Source: a virus. Taken from it: 27,239 nt of DNA. The translations under genes and the position numbers were made by a program. The notes beneath the pieces were generated by a model. The model did no database searches. It was not told where the DNA came from and saw only the letters and a program-made list of their open reading frames with translations. Below are positions 1 through 7,110 of the stretch, one piece after another; position 1 is the stretch's first letter, and each line of letters opens with the position of its first letter. The DNA lies in IMG/VR virus record IMGVR_UViG_3300032287_001043, positions 1 to 27,239 of that record, one strand, 5' to 3'.

Positions 1-2
1 CG

Positions 3-113
3 ACTCTGAACAGCATTGCCCTGCGGATGCTGGGCACCATCGAGCGTGACGCTCACTACCTGCCTGAGATCACCGACACCATCCGCAAAGCACTGGAGCA
101 ACTCAATGACTGA
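3..113 (+). CDS. C-terminal end of an unidentified protein (5' truncated)
   Basis: Frame 3 is open from the window edge to a TGA at 111-113 and gives about 36 residues ending in KALEQLND. Only the tail of the protein is visible, so its function cannot be named. It appears real because the next gene begins inside its last codons in an ATGACTGA overlap, the same junction style used by the genes that follow. Upstream of the RNA polymerase in T7-like phages lie early, often host-takeover genes. That is context only, not evidence of role. Confidence 0.6.
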   Translation, partial: TLNSIALRMLGTIERDAHYLPEITDTIRKALEQLND

Positions 114-324
114 CCGTCATTCCGTTGTGACTGGTGTACGCATGACCGGGCAGGATCGAGCAATCGCACTGCGCTTGGGCAACGGCAACATGAGTGATGG
201 CGTGCGTCTTGCCTTGCGCTTCACAGCCAAGGAAAGCCTCATTGCCACACCGCTGTCTGCCATTCTTCGGTCTGCCGCCTATCGGGCTCAGGTCCTGGAG
301 TACCAGCTGAGGAACCATGACTGA
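106..324 (+). CDS. Small hypothetical protein, 72 aa
   Basis: The start is taken at the ATG at 106, which overlaps the upstream stop by 8 nt (ATGACTGA), rather than at an in-frame ATG at 16 that would run deep into the previous gene. The product begins MTDRHSVVTG and ends YQLRNHD. It is basic, with no signal peptide, membrane segment or motif that I recognise. It ends in the same kind of 8-nt overlap with the next gene, so it is probably co-transcribed and translationally coupled. Its place upstream of the phage RNA polymerase suggests an early gene. Function unknown. Confidence 0.6.
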   Translation: MTDRHSVVTGVRMTGQDRAIALRLGNGNMSDGVRLALRFTAKESLIATPLSAILRSAAYRAQVLEYQLRNHD

Positions 325-580
325 CACACAGAGACGACGAGGAAAGGATGCTGGCTTTGTGCTGGTATTCGCCGACGACACGTTCACTCCACCCAACCTT
401 GGGGAGGGGATCAGTCGAACCTCCAACCCAAGGGCCCGACTCTGGAAGGTGAAGGTGTCCTTCGCTGACGCCTTGCCCATGTCAACCACCGTGTTGGCAA
501 CCAGCCAGAAGGAGGCGGTTCGCTTCACCAAGAACCGCTACCCCGCATCCACTTCAATCATCTGCACAGGAAAAGCATGA
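317..580 (+). CDS. Hypothetical protein, 87 aa
   Basis: It starts at ATG 317 inside the last codons of the previous gene, in an ATGACTGA junction identical to the one at 106-113. It ends at TGA 578-580, overlapping the next ATG by 4 nt. The product is basic and soluble-looking, opening MTDTQRRRGKDAGFVLVFAD, with a central stretch rich in beta-forming residues. No family recognised. Support is the unbroken chain of overlaps and a composition like its neighbours. Confidence 0.6.
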   Translation: MTDTQRRRGKDAGFVLVFADDTFTPPNLGEGISRTSNPRARLWKVKVSFADALPMSTTVLATSQKEAVRFTKNRYPASTSIICTGKA

Positions 581-888
581 GCACTCAAGCCTTTGACGTC
601 GACGACGTGATGCCCACGCTCGAGGATGCCGACAGCGATCTGAAGGTGAACTGGTTTCACCCTCGCTTTGGCTGGGTTCAGGGTCACTGGGAGTTTCCCA
701 GCTACTCAGACAGCACCCACTGGGCGCGACTGCCCGAGCGCCCCTCTGCCGTGGATCCCGAGGAAAGGATCAACGCTGCCTTTGACGCATGGATCGCCAC
801 GTTCCCAACTGAGTTCGAGGAATCAGCCAAGGCCCTGTTCAAGACTGGATTCCGTGCTGGTCTGAAGCGTGCCAAGCGTGGCTACTGA
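577..888 (+). CDS. Hypothetical protein, 103 aa
   Basis: It starts at ATG 577 (ATGA overlap with the previous stop) and ends at TGA 886-888, one base before the RNA polymerase ATG. The N-terminal half is acidic and aromatic (residues around WFHPRFGWVQGHW). The C-terminal half looks like an amphipathic helix ending in a basic tail (FRAGLKRAKRGY). No catalytic motif is visible and I do not recognise a family. The immediate coupling to the RNA polymerase suggests co-expression. Confidence 0.65.
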   Translation: MSTQAFDVDDVMPTLEDADSDLKVNWFHPRFGWVQGHWEFPSYSDSTHWARLPERPSAVDPEERINAAFDAWIATFPTEFEESAKALFKTGFRAGLKRAKRGY

Positions 889-889
889 C

Positions 890-3286
890 ATGAGCTACAC
901 CGACGAGCAGATCAAGGAGCAACTGATCCTTGAGCAAGAGATGCTGGCCCTCGGTGCTGATGCCTACGACACCAGGCTCAGGCTCAACAAGCAGAAGCGA
1001 CGGGAGTCACTCAGTCCACCCGGTAACAAGCTGGCCGCTGCTGGTGTCGGCAAGCTCTGCGATGCGATCGAAGCCCTGCTTGATCACCTGGAAAACGGCA
1101 AGGCCTACAAGTGGGCGGCTTACCTGCACCCACTGAAGGAACTCACCGCTGAACAGATTGCCGGGACCACCATGCGTGTGGCCCTGGACAAGATCAGCCA
1201 GCACCGCAAGGCCAATGCCATGGCCCTCGAGATTGGCGCTGCCCTGTGGGCGGAGGCCATGCTTGGCAAGGCTGGTCACTTCGATCTGGTTGACCACCTT
1301 GCCGTCAAGCGGTGGCGCAACAAGAGCGAGAAACGGGCCGACATCCTGCAGATGGAGACCACCACCATCTGGTCCCTGCGTGAGCGCCAGTCCATCGGTC
1401 TTGTCCTGCTGCAACTGCTGGTGTTCCACACCGGCATCGTGCAACTGACGACCGTGCAGCAGGGGCTAAAGCGCACACGGATCGTGTCGATCACGCCGGA
1501 AGCTTTCGAGTGGTTGGAGACAGGGCACGCCAAGCACCGCCTCCTCTGCCCGATGCGGCTGCCGATGCTGATCAAGCCGCAGCCTTGGACGAACCTCCAC
1601 AATGGCGGGTACCTGACCGACATCCCAGGCAACACCCTGATCAAGGATGCCAAGGCAAGCAGGGATCACACCACTGGCAAGGAGCCGTTCCTGCAGGCCG
1701 CCAACCTGCAGCAGGAGGTGGGCTGGCAGATCAACAGATGGTTGCTCGAGCAGGCCAACCATGCCTGGTCACAGGGCCTGGGGATTGGAAGCATGGTGCC
1801 CAGTCAGGGGTACGAGATGCCTCCATTCCCCAAGCACCTGCCACCCACCCACGTGGACGTCACCCAGTGGAAGCACAACGCCCGGGTGATCCACGAGAAG
1901 AACGACGCTGAGAAGAGCCAGCGGGTTCAGATCCTCAAGGCCCTGTGGGTTGCTGATCGGTTCAAGAACCGGGAGGCCTTCTACTTCCCGATGCAGGTGG
2001 ACTTCAGGGGCAGGTTCTACTACCGCTGCTACCACCTGAACCCGCAGGGGCACGACCTGTCACGGGCTCTGCTTCAGTTCGCTGAAGGGGAGCGGATCGT
2101 GGATGACCAGGCCCTGTCCTGGCTCAAGGTCCACGGTGCCAACACCTACGGGCACGGCAAGTTCTCGTGGTCTGACCGGATCGCATGGGTGGAGGAGAAC
2201 GAGGAGGCGATCCTCGCTGCTGGTTCCGACCCTTGGGGCCCGTCCTCCGTCTGGTGGCAGGGGGCCAAGTCACCTTGGCAGTTCCTTGCCTTCTGCCGCA
2301 GCTACCGGCAGTTCACCGTCAATGGCTGGGGATACATCAGCAGGCTGCCAGTCCAGCTGGACTGCACCTGCTCTGGGATCCAGCACTTTGCTGCCCTGCT
2401 CCGCGACGAGGACATGGCGGGCATGGTCAACCTCATGCCAAGCGAGGAGCCCATGGACATCTACACCGAGCTCACCAACCGGGTGCTTGCCTTGCTGCGA
2501 AACAGCAGCGAAAGCTATGCCGCCATGTGGCTGGAGCTTGGGCCCGATCGGTCACTGACCAAGCCGATCGTCATGACCTTGGCTTACAGCGCCACTCGAC
2601 GGTCAATGATGAGGCACTGCCAAGAGTGGTCACACGAACGGGGGATGCAACTCAATGGCATGGAGTCCTGGCCCTTCAAGGCAGGGGGACTGAAGGCTTG
2701 CTACTGGATGGCTGACCTGCTCTACAGCGAAGCGACCAAGCTGATCCAACCAGCACAAAGCACCATGGCTTGGTTCAAGAAGCTTGGCTCCGCAGCCGGG
2801 AAGCTTGACACTGAGTTGATGTGGACTTCGCCAAGCGGATTGAATGTGTATCAGAACTATCCTCGATACACGGCAACATCAATCAACTTGCGAACTCTCA
2901 GTCCTGTTATGCATTTCATCGGCAAAGTCTACGACAATGTTGATGGCTTGGATCAAAGGCGAATGGCCAATAGCCTTAGCGCAAACGTCATTCATAGCCT
3001 GGACTCTGGCCACATGGCATTGACATTGTGCAATGCAAGTCGTGTCATTAAAAACTTTGGAGGAATCCATGATTGCTTTTTGACAACAGCTGCAGAGATG
3101 GCAACCCTACGCCAGGTTGTCCGTGCTACCTTTGCTGAGATGTACGCCGACGATCCGTTGGCAGACATCACCGAACAACTGGCTGGACAGATCCCAGTCC
3201 AGGCCTATTCAAAGCTGCCACCACTTCCACGGCTTGGCAACTTTGACATTGACCAAGTAAACGACGCTGACTATTTCATCTCATGA
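890..3286 (+). CDS. gp1: T7-like single-subunit DNA-dependent RNA polymerase
   Basis: This 798-residue enzyme (T7 gp1 is 883) would transcribe the phage middle and late genes from phage promoters. The conserved core is clear. Motif A is LPVQLDCTCSGIQHF with catalytic D491 (T7 D537). Motif B is RSLTKPIVMTLAYS with K558 and Y566 (T7 K631 and Y639). Motif C is GGIHDCFLT with D728 (T7 D812). The segment FRGRFYYR...LNPQGHDLSRALLQFA also matches T7. The start is placed at ATG 890, right after the upstream stop; an in-frame GTG at 869 would overlap that gene by 20 nt. No strong Shine-Dalgarno sequence precedes it. The C-terminus ends DYFIS where T7 ends FAFA. The last roughly 400 bases are clearly lower in GC than the rest of the gene, although they encode the essential motif C. 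Confidence 0.97.
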   Translation: MSYTDEQIKEQLILEQEMLALGADAYDTRLRLNKQKRRESLSPPGNKLAAAGVGKLCDAIEALLDHLENGKAYKWAAYLHPLKELTAEQIAGTTMRVALDKISQHRKANAMALEIGAALWAEAMLGKAGHFDLVDHLAVKRWRNKSEKRADILQMETTTIWSLRERQSIGLVLLQLLVFHTGIVQLTTVQQGLKRTRIVSITPEAFEWLETGHAKHRLLCPMRLPMLIKPQPWTNLHNGGYLTDIPGNTLIKDAKASRDHTTGKEPFLQAANLQQEVGWQINRWLLEQANHAWSQGLGIGSMVPSQGYEMPPFPKHLPPTHVDVTQWKHNARVIHEKNDAEKSQRVQILKALWVADRFKNREAFYFPMQVDFRGRFYYRCYHLNPQGHDLSRALLQFAEGERIVDDQALSWLKVHGANTYGHGKFSWSDRIAWVEENEEAILAAGSDPWGPSSVWWQGAKSPWQFLAFCRSYRQFTVNGWGYISRLPVQLDCTCSGIQHFAALLRDEDMAGMVNLMPSEEPMDIYTELTNRVLALLRNSSESYAAMWLELGPDRSLTKPIVMTLAYSATRRSMMRHCQEWSHERGMQLNGMESWPFKAGGLKACYWMADLLYSEATKLIQPAQSTMAWFKKLGSAAGKLDTELMWTSPSGLNVYQNYPRYTATSINLRTLSPVMHFIGKVYDNVDGLDQRRMANSLSANVIHSLDSGHMALTLCNASRVIKNFGGIHDCFLTTAAEMATLRQVVRATFAEMYADDPLADITEQLAGQIPVQAYSKLPPLPRLGNFDIDQVNDADYFIS

Positions 3287-3915
3287 ACTTCATCATCACT
3301 GACAAGATCCGCATCACCACCCCGATCTGTCGTTTCTCCTTCCCCAAGCTGGTTGAACCCGAGACCAAGTTTGACCCGGCCGGTCAGTACAAGGTGATGG
3401 GTGTCATGGCCCCGGATGTTGCATCCGAGATCGCCGATCGACTCGATGCCCTGCTGAACCTGCACAAGGGCAGCCTGAAGCAGCAGGCCCCGACCCAGTC
3501 CTTCAAGCTGGCCGACCTGCCCTTCGGCTTCGAGGAGATCGACGGTCAGCCCAGCTTCGTGGTCAAGACCAAGATGAAGGCCAGCGGCATGGAGCGTGAC
3601 GGTCGTCACTGGTCCGCTGCTCCTGCCCTGTTCGACGCCAAGGGTCAGCCGATCCGTGACCGGGAGTCGCTCAAGGGAATGTGGTCCGGCACCACCGGCC
3701 GCATCGGCTTCGATGCCTGCCCCTTCTACAACGCAGCCATTGGTGCAGGCATCACCCTGCGCCTGCGTGCTGTCCAGATCGTTGACCTGGTGGAGAGTGG
3801 TGGTAACGCCGCGTCCTTTGGCTTTGGAGAGGAAGAGGGATTCACCGTTGGCGAGGCTTCAGCGCCGATCCCGTTCGACGCAACCGGATCCGTCACCGAT
3901 GCCGGGGACTTCTAA
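3283..3915 (+). CDS. gp2.5: Single-stranded DNA-binding protein (T7 gp2.5 family)
   Basis: This 210-residue protein (T7 gp2.5 is 232) coats single-stranded DNA and in T7 coordinates the replisome through its C-terminal tail. Evidence is its position directly after the RNA polymerase, its size, the N-terminal region around ITTPICRFSFPKLVEP, and a C-terminus ending in a phenylalanine after acidic residues (GSVTDAGDF), the hallmark of gp2.5. The tail is less acidic than in T7. It overlaps the polymerase gene by 4 nt (ATGA) and endonuclease I by 17 nt. The family call rests on architecture and order, as no catalytic residues apply. Confidence 0.85.
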   Translation: MNFIITDKIRITTPICRFSFPKLVEPETKFDPAGQYKVMGVMAPDVASEIADRLDALLNLHKGSLKQQAPTQSFKLADLPFGFEEIDGQPSFVVKTKMKASGMERDGRHWSAAPALFDAKGQPIRDRESLKGMWSGTTGRIGFDACPFYNAAIGAGITLRLRAVQIVDLVESGGNAASFGFGEEEGFTVGEASAPIPFDATGSVTDAGDF

Positions 3916-4285
3916 GTTCCGCTCCAAGTTCGAGGCATCGGTCGCTTTCTCACTGGCCAAGCGGGGCCTGCCCTTCAAGTACGAAGGGCTAGCCCTGCCC
4001 TACACAGTGCAGTCGGTGTACACCCCGGACTTCATCCTCCCCAATGGAGTGATCGTTGAGACCAAGGGACTGTTTGATCAGGACGACCGTCGCAAGATGA
4101 TCGCCGTGAAGAAGCAGCACCCCGACCGGGACATCCGCATCTGCTTCATGAAGGCAGACGTCAAGCTTTCCAGAGCTCCACACTCGCTCAAGTATTGGCA
4201 ATGGGCTGAGCGACACGGGTTTCTCTGGTGCCAAGGCCACATACCAACGAGCTGGTTCGATGCCGTCCAAGTTTCAGAAACATGA
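3899..4285 (+). CDS. gp3: Endonuclease I, Holliday-junction resolvase (T7 gp3)
   Basis: This 128-residue product (T7 gp3 is 149) resolves branched DNA and in T7 helps degrade host DNA. The core YTPDFILPNGVIVETKGL is nearly the same as in T7. The likely metal-binding residues D44, E54 and K56 correspond to T7 D55, E65 and K67, and E12 to T7 E20. The start is ATG 3899, inside the end of gp2.5. The frame stays open far upstream, but only through the gp2.5 gene, and homology begins near FRSKFEASV. It overlaps the helicase gene by 26 nt. The short N-terminal arm and the missing basic C-terminal tail account for its smaller size. Confidence 0.95.
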   Translation: MPGTSKFRSKFEASVAFSLAKRGLPFKYEGLALPYTVQSVYTPDFILPNGVIVETKGLFDQDDRRKMIAVKKQHPDRDIRICFMKADVKLSRAPHSLKYWQWAERHGFLWCQGHIPTSWFDAVQVSET

Positions 4286-5867
4286 ACCCTGCCCCGAGTG
4301 CAAGAGCAAAGACAATTTCGCTCGCTATGACGATGGCCACGGTCATTGCTTTGGCTGCGGCTACAGGGAAGGAGCACCAAAAGCTGATCGTCCACCCCCA
4401 GTCATGTCACCACCATCAACGCCGTCACTGATTCCCTTCGTCACACCTCAAGCTCTGGTCAAGCGAGGGATCACCGAGGAGACCTGCAAGCTCTACGGCT
4501 ATGGCACCACCAGCTACATGGGCCAACCAGCCCAGGTGGCGGAGTACCGCAACAGCAAGGGTGACGTTGTCGCTCAGCATGTCCGCTTCCCCGACAAGCG
4601 CTTCCGCTGGGTGGGGGACAGCACCGACATGCAGCTATGGGGTCAGCACCTCTGGCGGCAGAACCACGGCAAGGAGACCAACGTCTTCTGCGTGGTCACC
4701 GAGGGGGAGATCGACGCCATGTCGGTCAGCCAGGTGCAAGGCAACAAGTTCCCCGTGGTCTCGGTGCCCAACGGGGCCCAGTCAGCCAAGAAGTACCTGG
4801 CCGCCAACCTCGAGTGGCTCAGTCAGTTCAGCCGGGTGGTGCTCTGCTTTGACAGCGACGAACCCGGACGCCAGGCAGCAGAGGCTTGCCTTGCTGTCCT
4901 GCCCCTCGGCAAGGCAGCGATCTGCCACCTTCCTCGGAAGGATGCCAACGACATGCTGCAGGCCGGGGAGGAAGCGCAGCTGCGTGACCTCCTGTGGAAG
5001 GCAACACCCTCCAGGCCGGATGGCATCGTCAACGCTGCCGATCTGTGGGATGAACTGATCCGGCCGGGCTCTGCTTCGGTCTGCTCCTACCCATGGCCAG
5101 CCCTGGATCGCATGGCCCGGGGCTTCCGCAAAGGGGAGATGGTGACCCTCACTGCTGGCAGCGGCATTGGCAAGTCGCTGATCTGCAGGCACATCGCCCA
5201 TCACTTCCTCGAGCGTGGTCTTCGCGTTGGGTACATCGCCCTCGAGGAGTCACTGCAGCGCACCATGCAGGGGATTGTGGGCCTGCACATTGGCAAGCCC
5301 ATCCACCTGGACCCGGCACTCGCCGACCAGCAGGAGGTACGCAATGGCTTCGATGAAGTGTTCGGCTCCGGCCGGTGCTTCCTCTATGACCACTTCGGAT
5401 CCATGGACCCGGATCACCTGATCAACAAGATCAGGTTCTTGGCCGATGGGGAGGGGGCGGACATCGTGTTCCTTGACCACCTGACCATTGTGGTCAGTGG
5501 CCTTGCTGACATCGACGAACGTCGAGCCATTGACGTCACCTGTACCAAGCTGCGCCAGGTGGTGGAGCAGACAGGCATCGGCCTGCTGCTGGTCTCTCAC
5601 CTCAAACGACCAGAGGGACGGAGCCACGAGGAAGGCGCAGCAACCAGCCTGTCTCAACTGCGTGGCAGCCATGCCATTGCTCAGCTGTCAGACATGGTGA
5701 TTGGTGCAGAGCGCAACCAACAGGGCCAGGCGCATGAGCGCAATGAGCTCCAGCTCAGAGTGCTGAAGAACCGCCATGCTGGCCAGACCGGACTCGTCGA
5801 CAAGCTGCTGTACGACGAGGACACCGGCAAATTAATTGTCCCAATGTCAACCTACTTCGGATCATGA
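4260..5867 (+). CDS. gp4: Primase/helicase (T7 gp4)
   Basis: This 535-residue bifunctional replication protein (T7 gp4A is 566) makes primers and unwinds DNA 5' to 3' as a ring. In order it shows an N-terminal zinc site (C11, C14, C30, C33), a TOPRIM primase centre (E148 in VTEGEIDAMS; D198 and D200 in DSDEPGR), a helicase Walker A motif (AGSGIGKS, about residues 299-306), Walker B (IVFLDH, D406), motif H3 (LLLVSHLKRPEG) and a C-terminal arginine-bearing segment (LRGSHAIAQLSDMVIGAERN). It overlaps gp3 by 26 nt and the exonuclease by 4 nt. It ends KLIVPMSTYFGS, so it lacks the acidic tail ending in Phe that T7 gp4 uses to hold its DNA polymerase. No DNA polymerase gene follows it. Confidence 0.97.
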   Translation: MPSKFQKHEPCPECKSKDNFARYDDGHGHCFGCGYREGAPKADRPPPVMSPPSTPSLIPFVTPQALVKRGITEETCKLYGYGTTSYMGQPAQVAEYRNSKGDVVAQHVRFPDKRFRWVGDSTDMQLWGQHLWRQNHGKETNVFCVVTEGEIDAMSVSQVQGNKFPVVSVPNGAQSAKKYLAANLEWLSQFSRVVLCFDSDEPGRQAAEACLAVLPLGKAAICHLPRKDANDMLQAGEEAQLRDLLWKATPSRPDGIVNAADLWDELIRPGSASVCSYPWPALDRMARGFRKGEMVTLTAGSGIGKSLICRHIAHHFLERGLRVGYIALEESLQRTMQGIVGLHIGKPIHLDPALADQQEVRNGFDEVFGSGRCFLYDHFGSMDPDHLINKIRFLADGEGADIVFLDHLTIVVSGLADIDERRAIDVTCTKLRQVVEQTGIGLLLVSHLKRPEGRSHEEGAATSLSQLRGSHAIAQLSDMVIGAERNQQGQAHERNELQLRVLKNRHAGQTGLVDKLLYDEDTGKLIVPMSTYFGS

Positions 5868-6613
5868 CTCTCTTAATTGACGCTGACTGGCTGATCTACT
5901 CCGCCTGCTCTGCATGTGAGTGCGACATCAGGTGGGATGAATGGATCCACACCCTGCACCTTGAACCAGCTGACGTCTATGCGTTTATCGGCAACAGGGT
6001 TGAGGAATGGAAGAACATCACCAACCACAAGGACGTGGTCATGTGCTTCTCTGACTACCCTTCCTTCCGCTATTCCCTGTACCCCGAGTACAAAGCAAAC
6101 AGGGTTGGCAAGCGGAAGCCACTCGGCTTGCGTGATCTTCGGATGTGGGTGCAGCAGCGCTACGAAACCCGCACCATGTTCGGGCTTGAGGGGGACGACG
6201 TCCTTGCGGTCCTGGCAACCAATGGTGCGTACACCTCGCCGATCATCATCTCTCCTGACAAGGACATGAGGACGGTGCCTTGCCAGCTGCTGGCCAAGGA
6301 CACTGTTGAGTCCATCACCAAGGAAGAGGCCATGCGCAGCTGGATGCTGCAGACCTTGACCGGTGATCAGTCAGACAACTACCCCGGCATCAAGGGGTGC
6401 GGTCCAGTCAAGGCCGACAAGATCCTTGGTGATGAGCAAGACCCCATGAAGATGTGGACGTTGGTCCTCGAGGCGTACCGCAAGGCAGGCCTCACCTTTG
6501 CCGATGCCCTGCTCAACGCCAGACTGGCCAGGATCCTGCGTCATGGTGATTACGATTGCCACAGTGGTGAGATCGACCTTTGGGATCCGTCCCACCTGCT
6601 GAGGAATCAATGA
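5864..6613 (+). CDS. gp6: 5'-3' exonuclease (T7 gp6, FEN-like)
   Basis: This 249-residue nuclease (T7 gp6 is 300) would remove RNA primers and degrade host DNA from 5' ends. FEN-family features are visible: N-terminal LLIDADWLIY with metal ligands D6 and D8, FRYSLYPEYKANR, the acidic GLEGDDVLAV, SPDKDM, and LTGDQSDNYPGIKG leading into a helix-hairpin-helix (GCGPVKADKIL). It starts at ATG 5864, overlapping the gp4 stop by 4 nt, and its stop overlaps the next ATG by 4 nt. In T7, gene 5 sits between gp4 and gp6; here the two genes are fused end to start with nothing between. Confidence 0.95.
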   Translation: MTLLIDADWLIYSACSACECDIRWDEWIHTLHLEPADVYAFIGNRVEEWKNITNHKDVVMCFSDYPSFRYSLYPEYKANRVGKRKPLGLRDLRMWVQQRYETRTMFGLEGDDVLAVLATNGAYTSPIIISPDKDMRTVPCQLLAKDTVESITKEEAMRSWMLQTLTGDQSDNYPGIKGCGPVKADKILGDEQDPMKMWTLVLEAYRKAGLTFADALLNARLARILRHGDYDCHSGEIDLWDPSHLLRNQ

Positions 6614-6792
6614 ACCCAGAAGACCTGTATCCCACAGTCGAGAAGGCTTGGCTTGATCGTCTCGAGGAAACCTTCCCTGAGCGATGCCCAGATGAAAGCT
6701 GGACTGATCGCCAGATTTGGATTTATGTGGGACAACGCAACGTGGTTCGCATGTTGCAGGCCATTTACATTGAACAGCAGAACGAGGCTTGA
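6610..6792 (+). CDS. Small acidic protein between exonuclease and gp7.3-like gene, 60 aa
   Basis: The start ATG 6610 overlaps the exonuclease stop (ATGA) and follows a TGAGGA Shine-Dalgarno-like sequence about 6 nt upstream. This is preferred over an in-frame GTG at 6580. The 60 residues (MNPEDLYPTVEKAWL...IEQQNEA) form two probable amphipathic helices, the first acidic, with no catalytic motif. T7 encodes small proteins gp6.5 and gp6.7 in this interval, but I cannot show homology. Function unknown. Confidence 0.7.
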   Translation: MNPEDLYPTVEKAWLDRLEETFPERCPDESWTDRQIWIYVGQRNVVRMLQAIYIEQQNEA

Positions 6793-6795
6793 CCC

Positions 6796-7110
6796 ATGTG
6801 CTTTGGCGGCGGCGGAGCTCCCCCTGACAACTCGGCAGCACTGAACCTGCAACGGGAACAGATCGCTCAACAGCAACAGCAGTTCGAGCGGCAGATGGCC
6901 GTTCAGCAGGTCCAGTACGACGAGCAGCGGAGGATCGCAGCAGCACCTCCGCCGCCCGCCCCCAACCCCATGGCGTCTGCTGCTGCCCCAGCAATCCAAG
7001 GATCCACTGCTGGCACCATGCTCCCCACCCGGGTTGGCGCTGGTCGCCGGGCCCTGCGGACTGACATCACTGGTGTTGGCACGGGTGGCCTCAGCATCCC
7101 TGGAGCCTGA
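6796..7110 (+). CDS. gp7.3: gp7.3-like virion/tail assembly protein
   Basis: This 104-residue protein has a short N-terminal cap (MCFGGGGAPPDN), a Gln-rich coiled-coil-like helix (about residues 15-50), a Pro/Ala linker, and a C-terminus GRRALRTDITG...GGLSIPGA. That C-terminal pattern resembles the GRKKAR...SLSV...GGGINI end of T7 gp7.3 (99 aa), a virion protein needed for tail assembly, and the position just before the portal agrees. It lacks the Lys-rich N-terminus of T7 gp7.3. It begins 3 nt after the previous stop (TGA CCC ATG) and shares one base with the portal start. Confidence 0.65.
   Translation: MCFGGGGAPPDNSAALNLQREQIAQQQQQFERQMAVQQVQYDEQRRIAAAPPPPAPNPMASAAAPAIQGSTAGTMLPTRVGAGRRALRTDITGVGTGGLSIPGA

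Noticed and set aside
869-889. GTG 869 as start of the RNA polymerase
   Set aside because: It would overlap the upstream gene by 20 nt, while ATG 890 follows that gene's stop directly and gives a normal N-terminus.
2185-2715. Plus-strand 176-codon frame inside the RNA polymerase gene
   Set aside because: It lies wholly within the conserved polymerase core in another frame and reads as a GC-rich shadow. The same applies to 7636-8196 and 19218-19661.
3283-6613. T7 gp3.5 lysozyme/amidase between endonuclease and helicase
   Set aside because: gp3 and gp4 overlap by 26 nt, so there is no room, and no amidase motif appears in this block.
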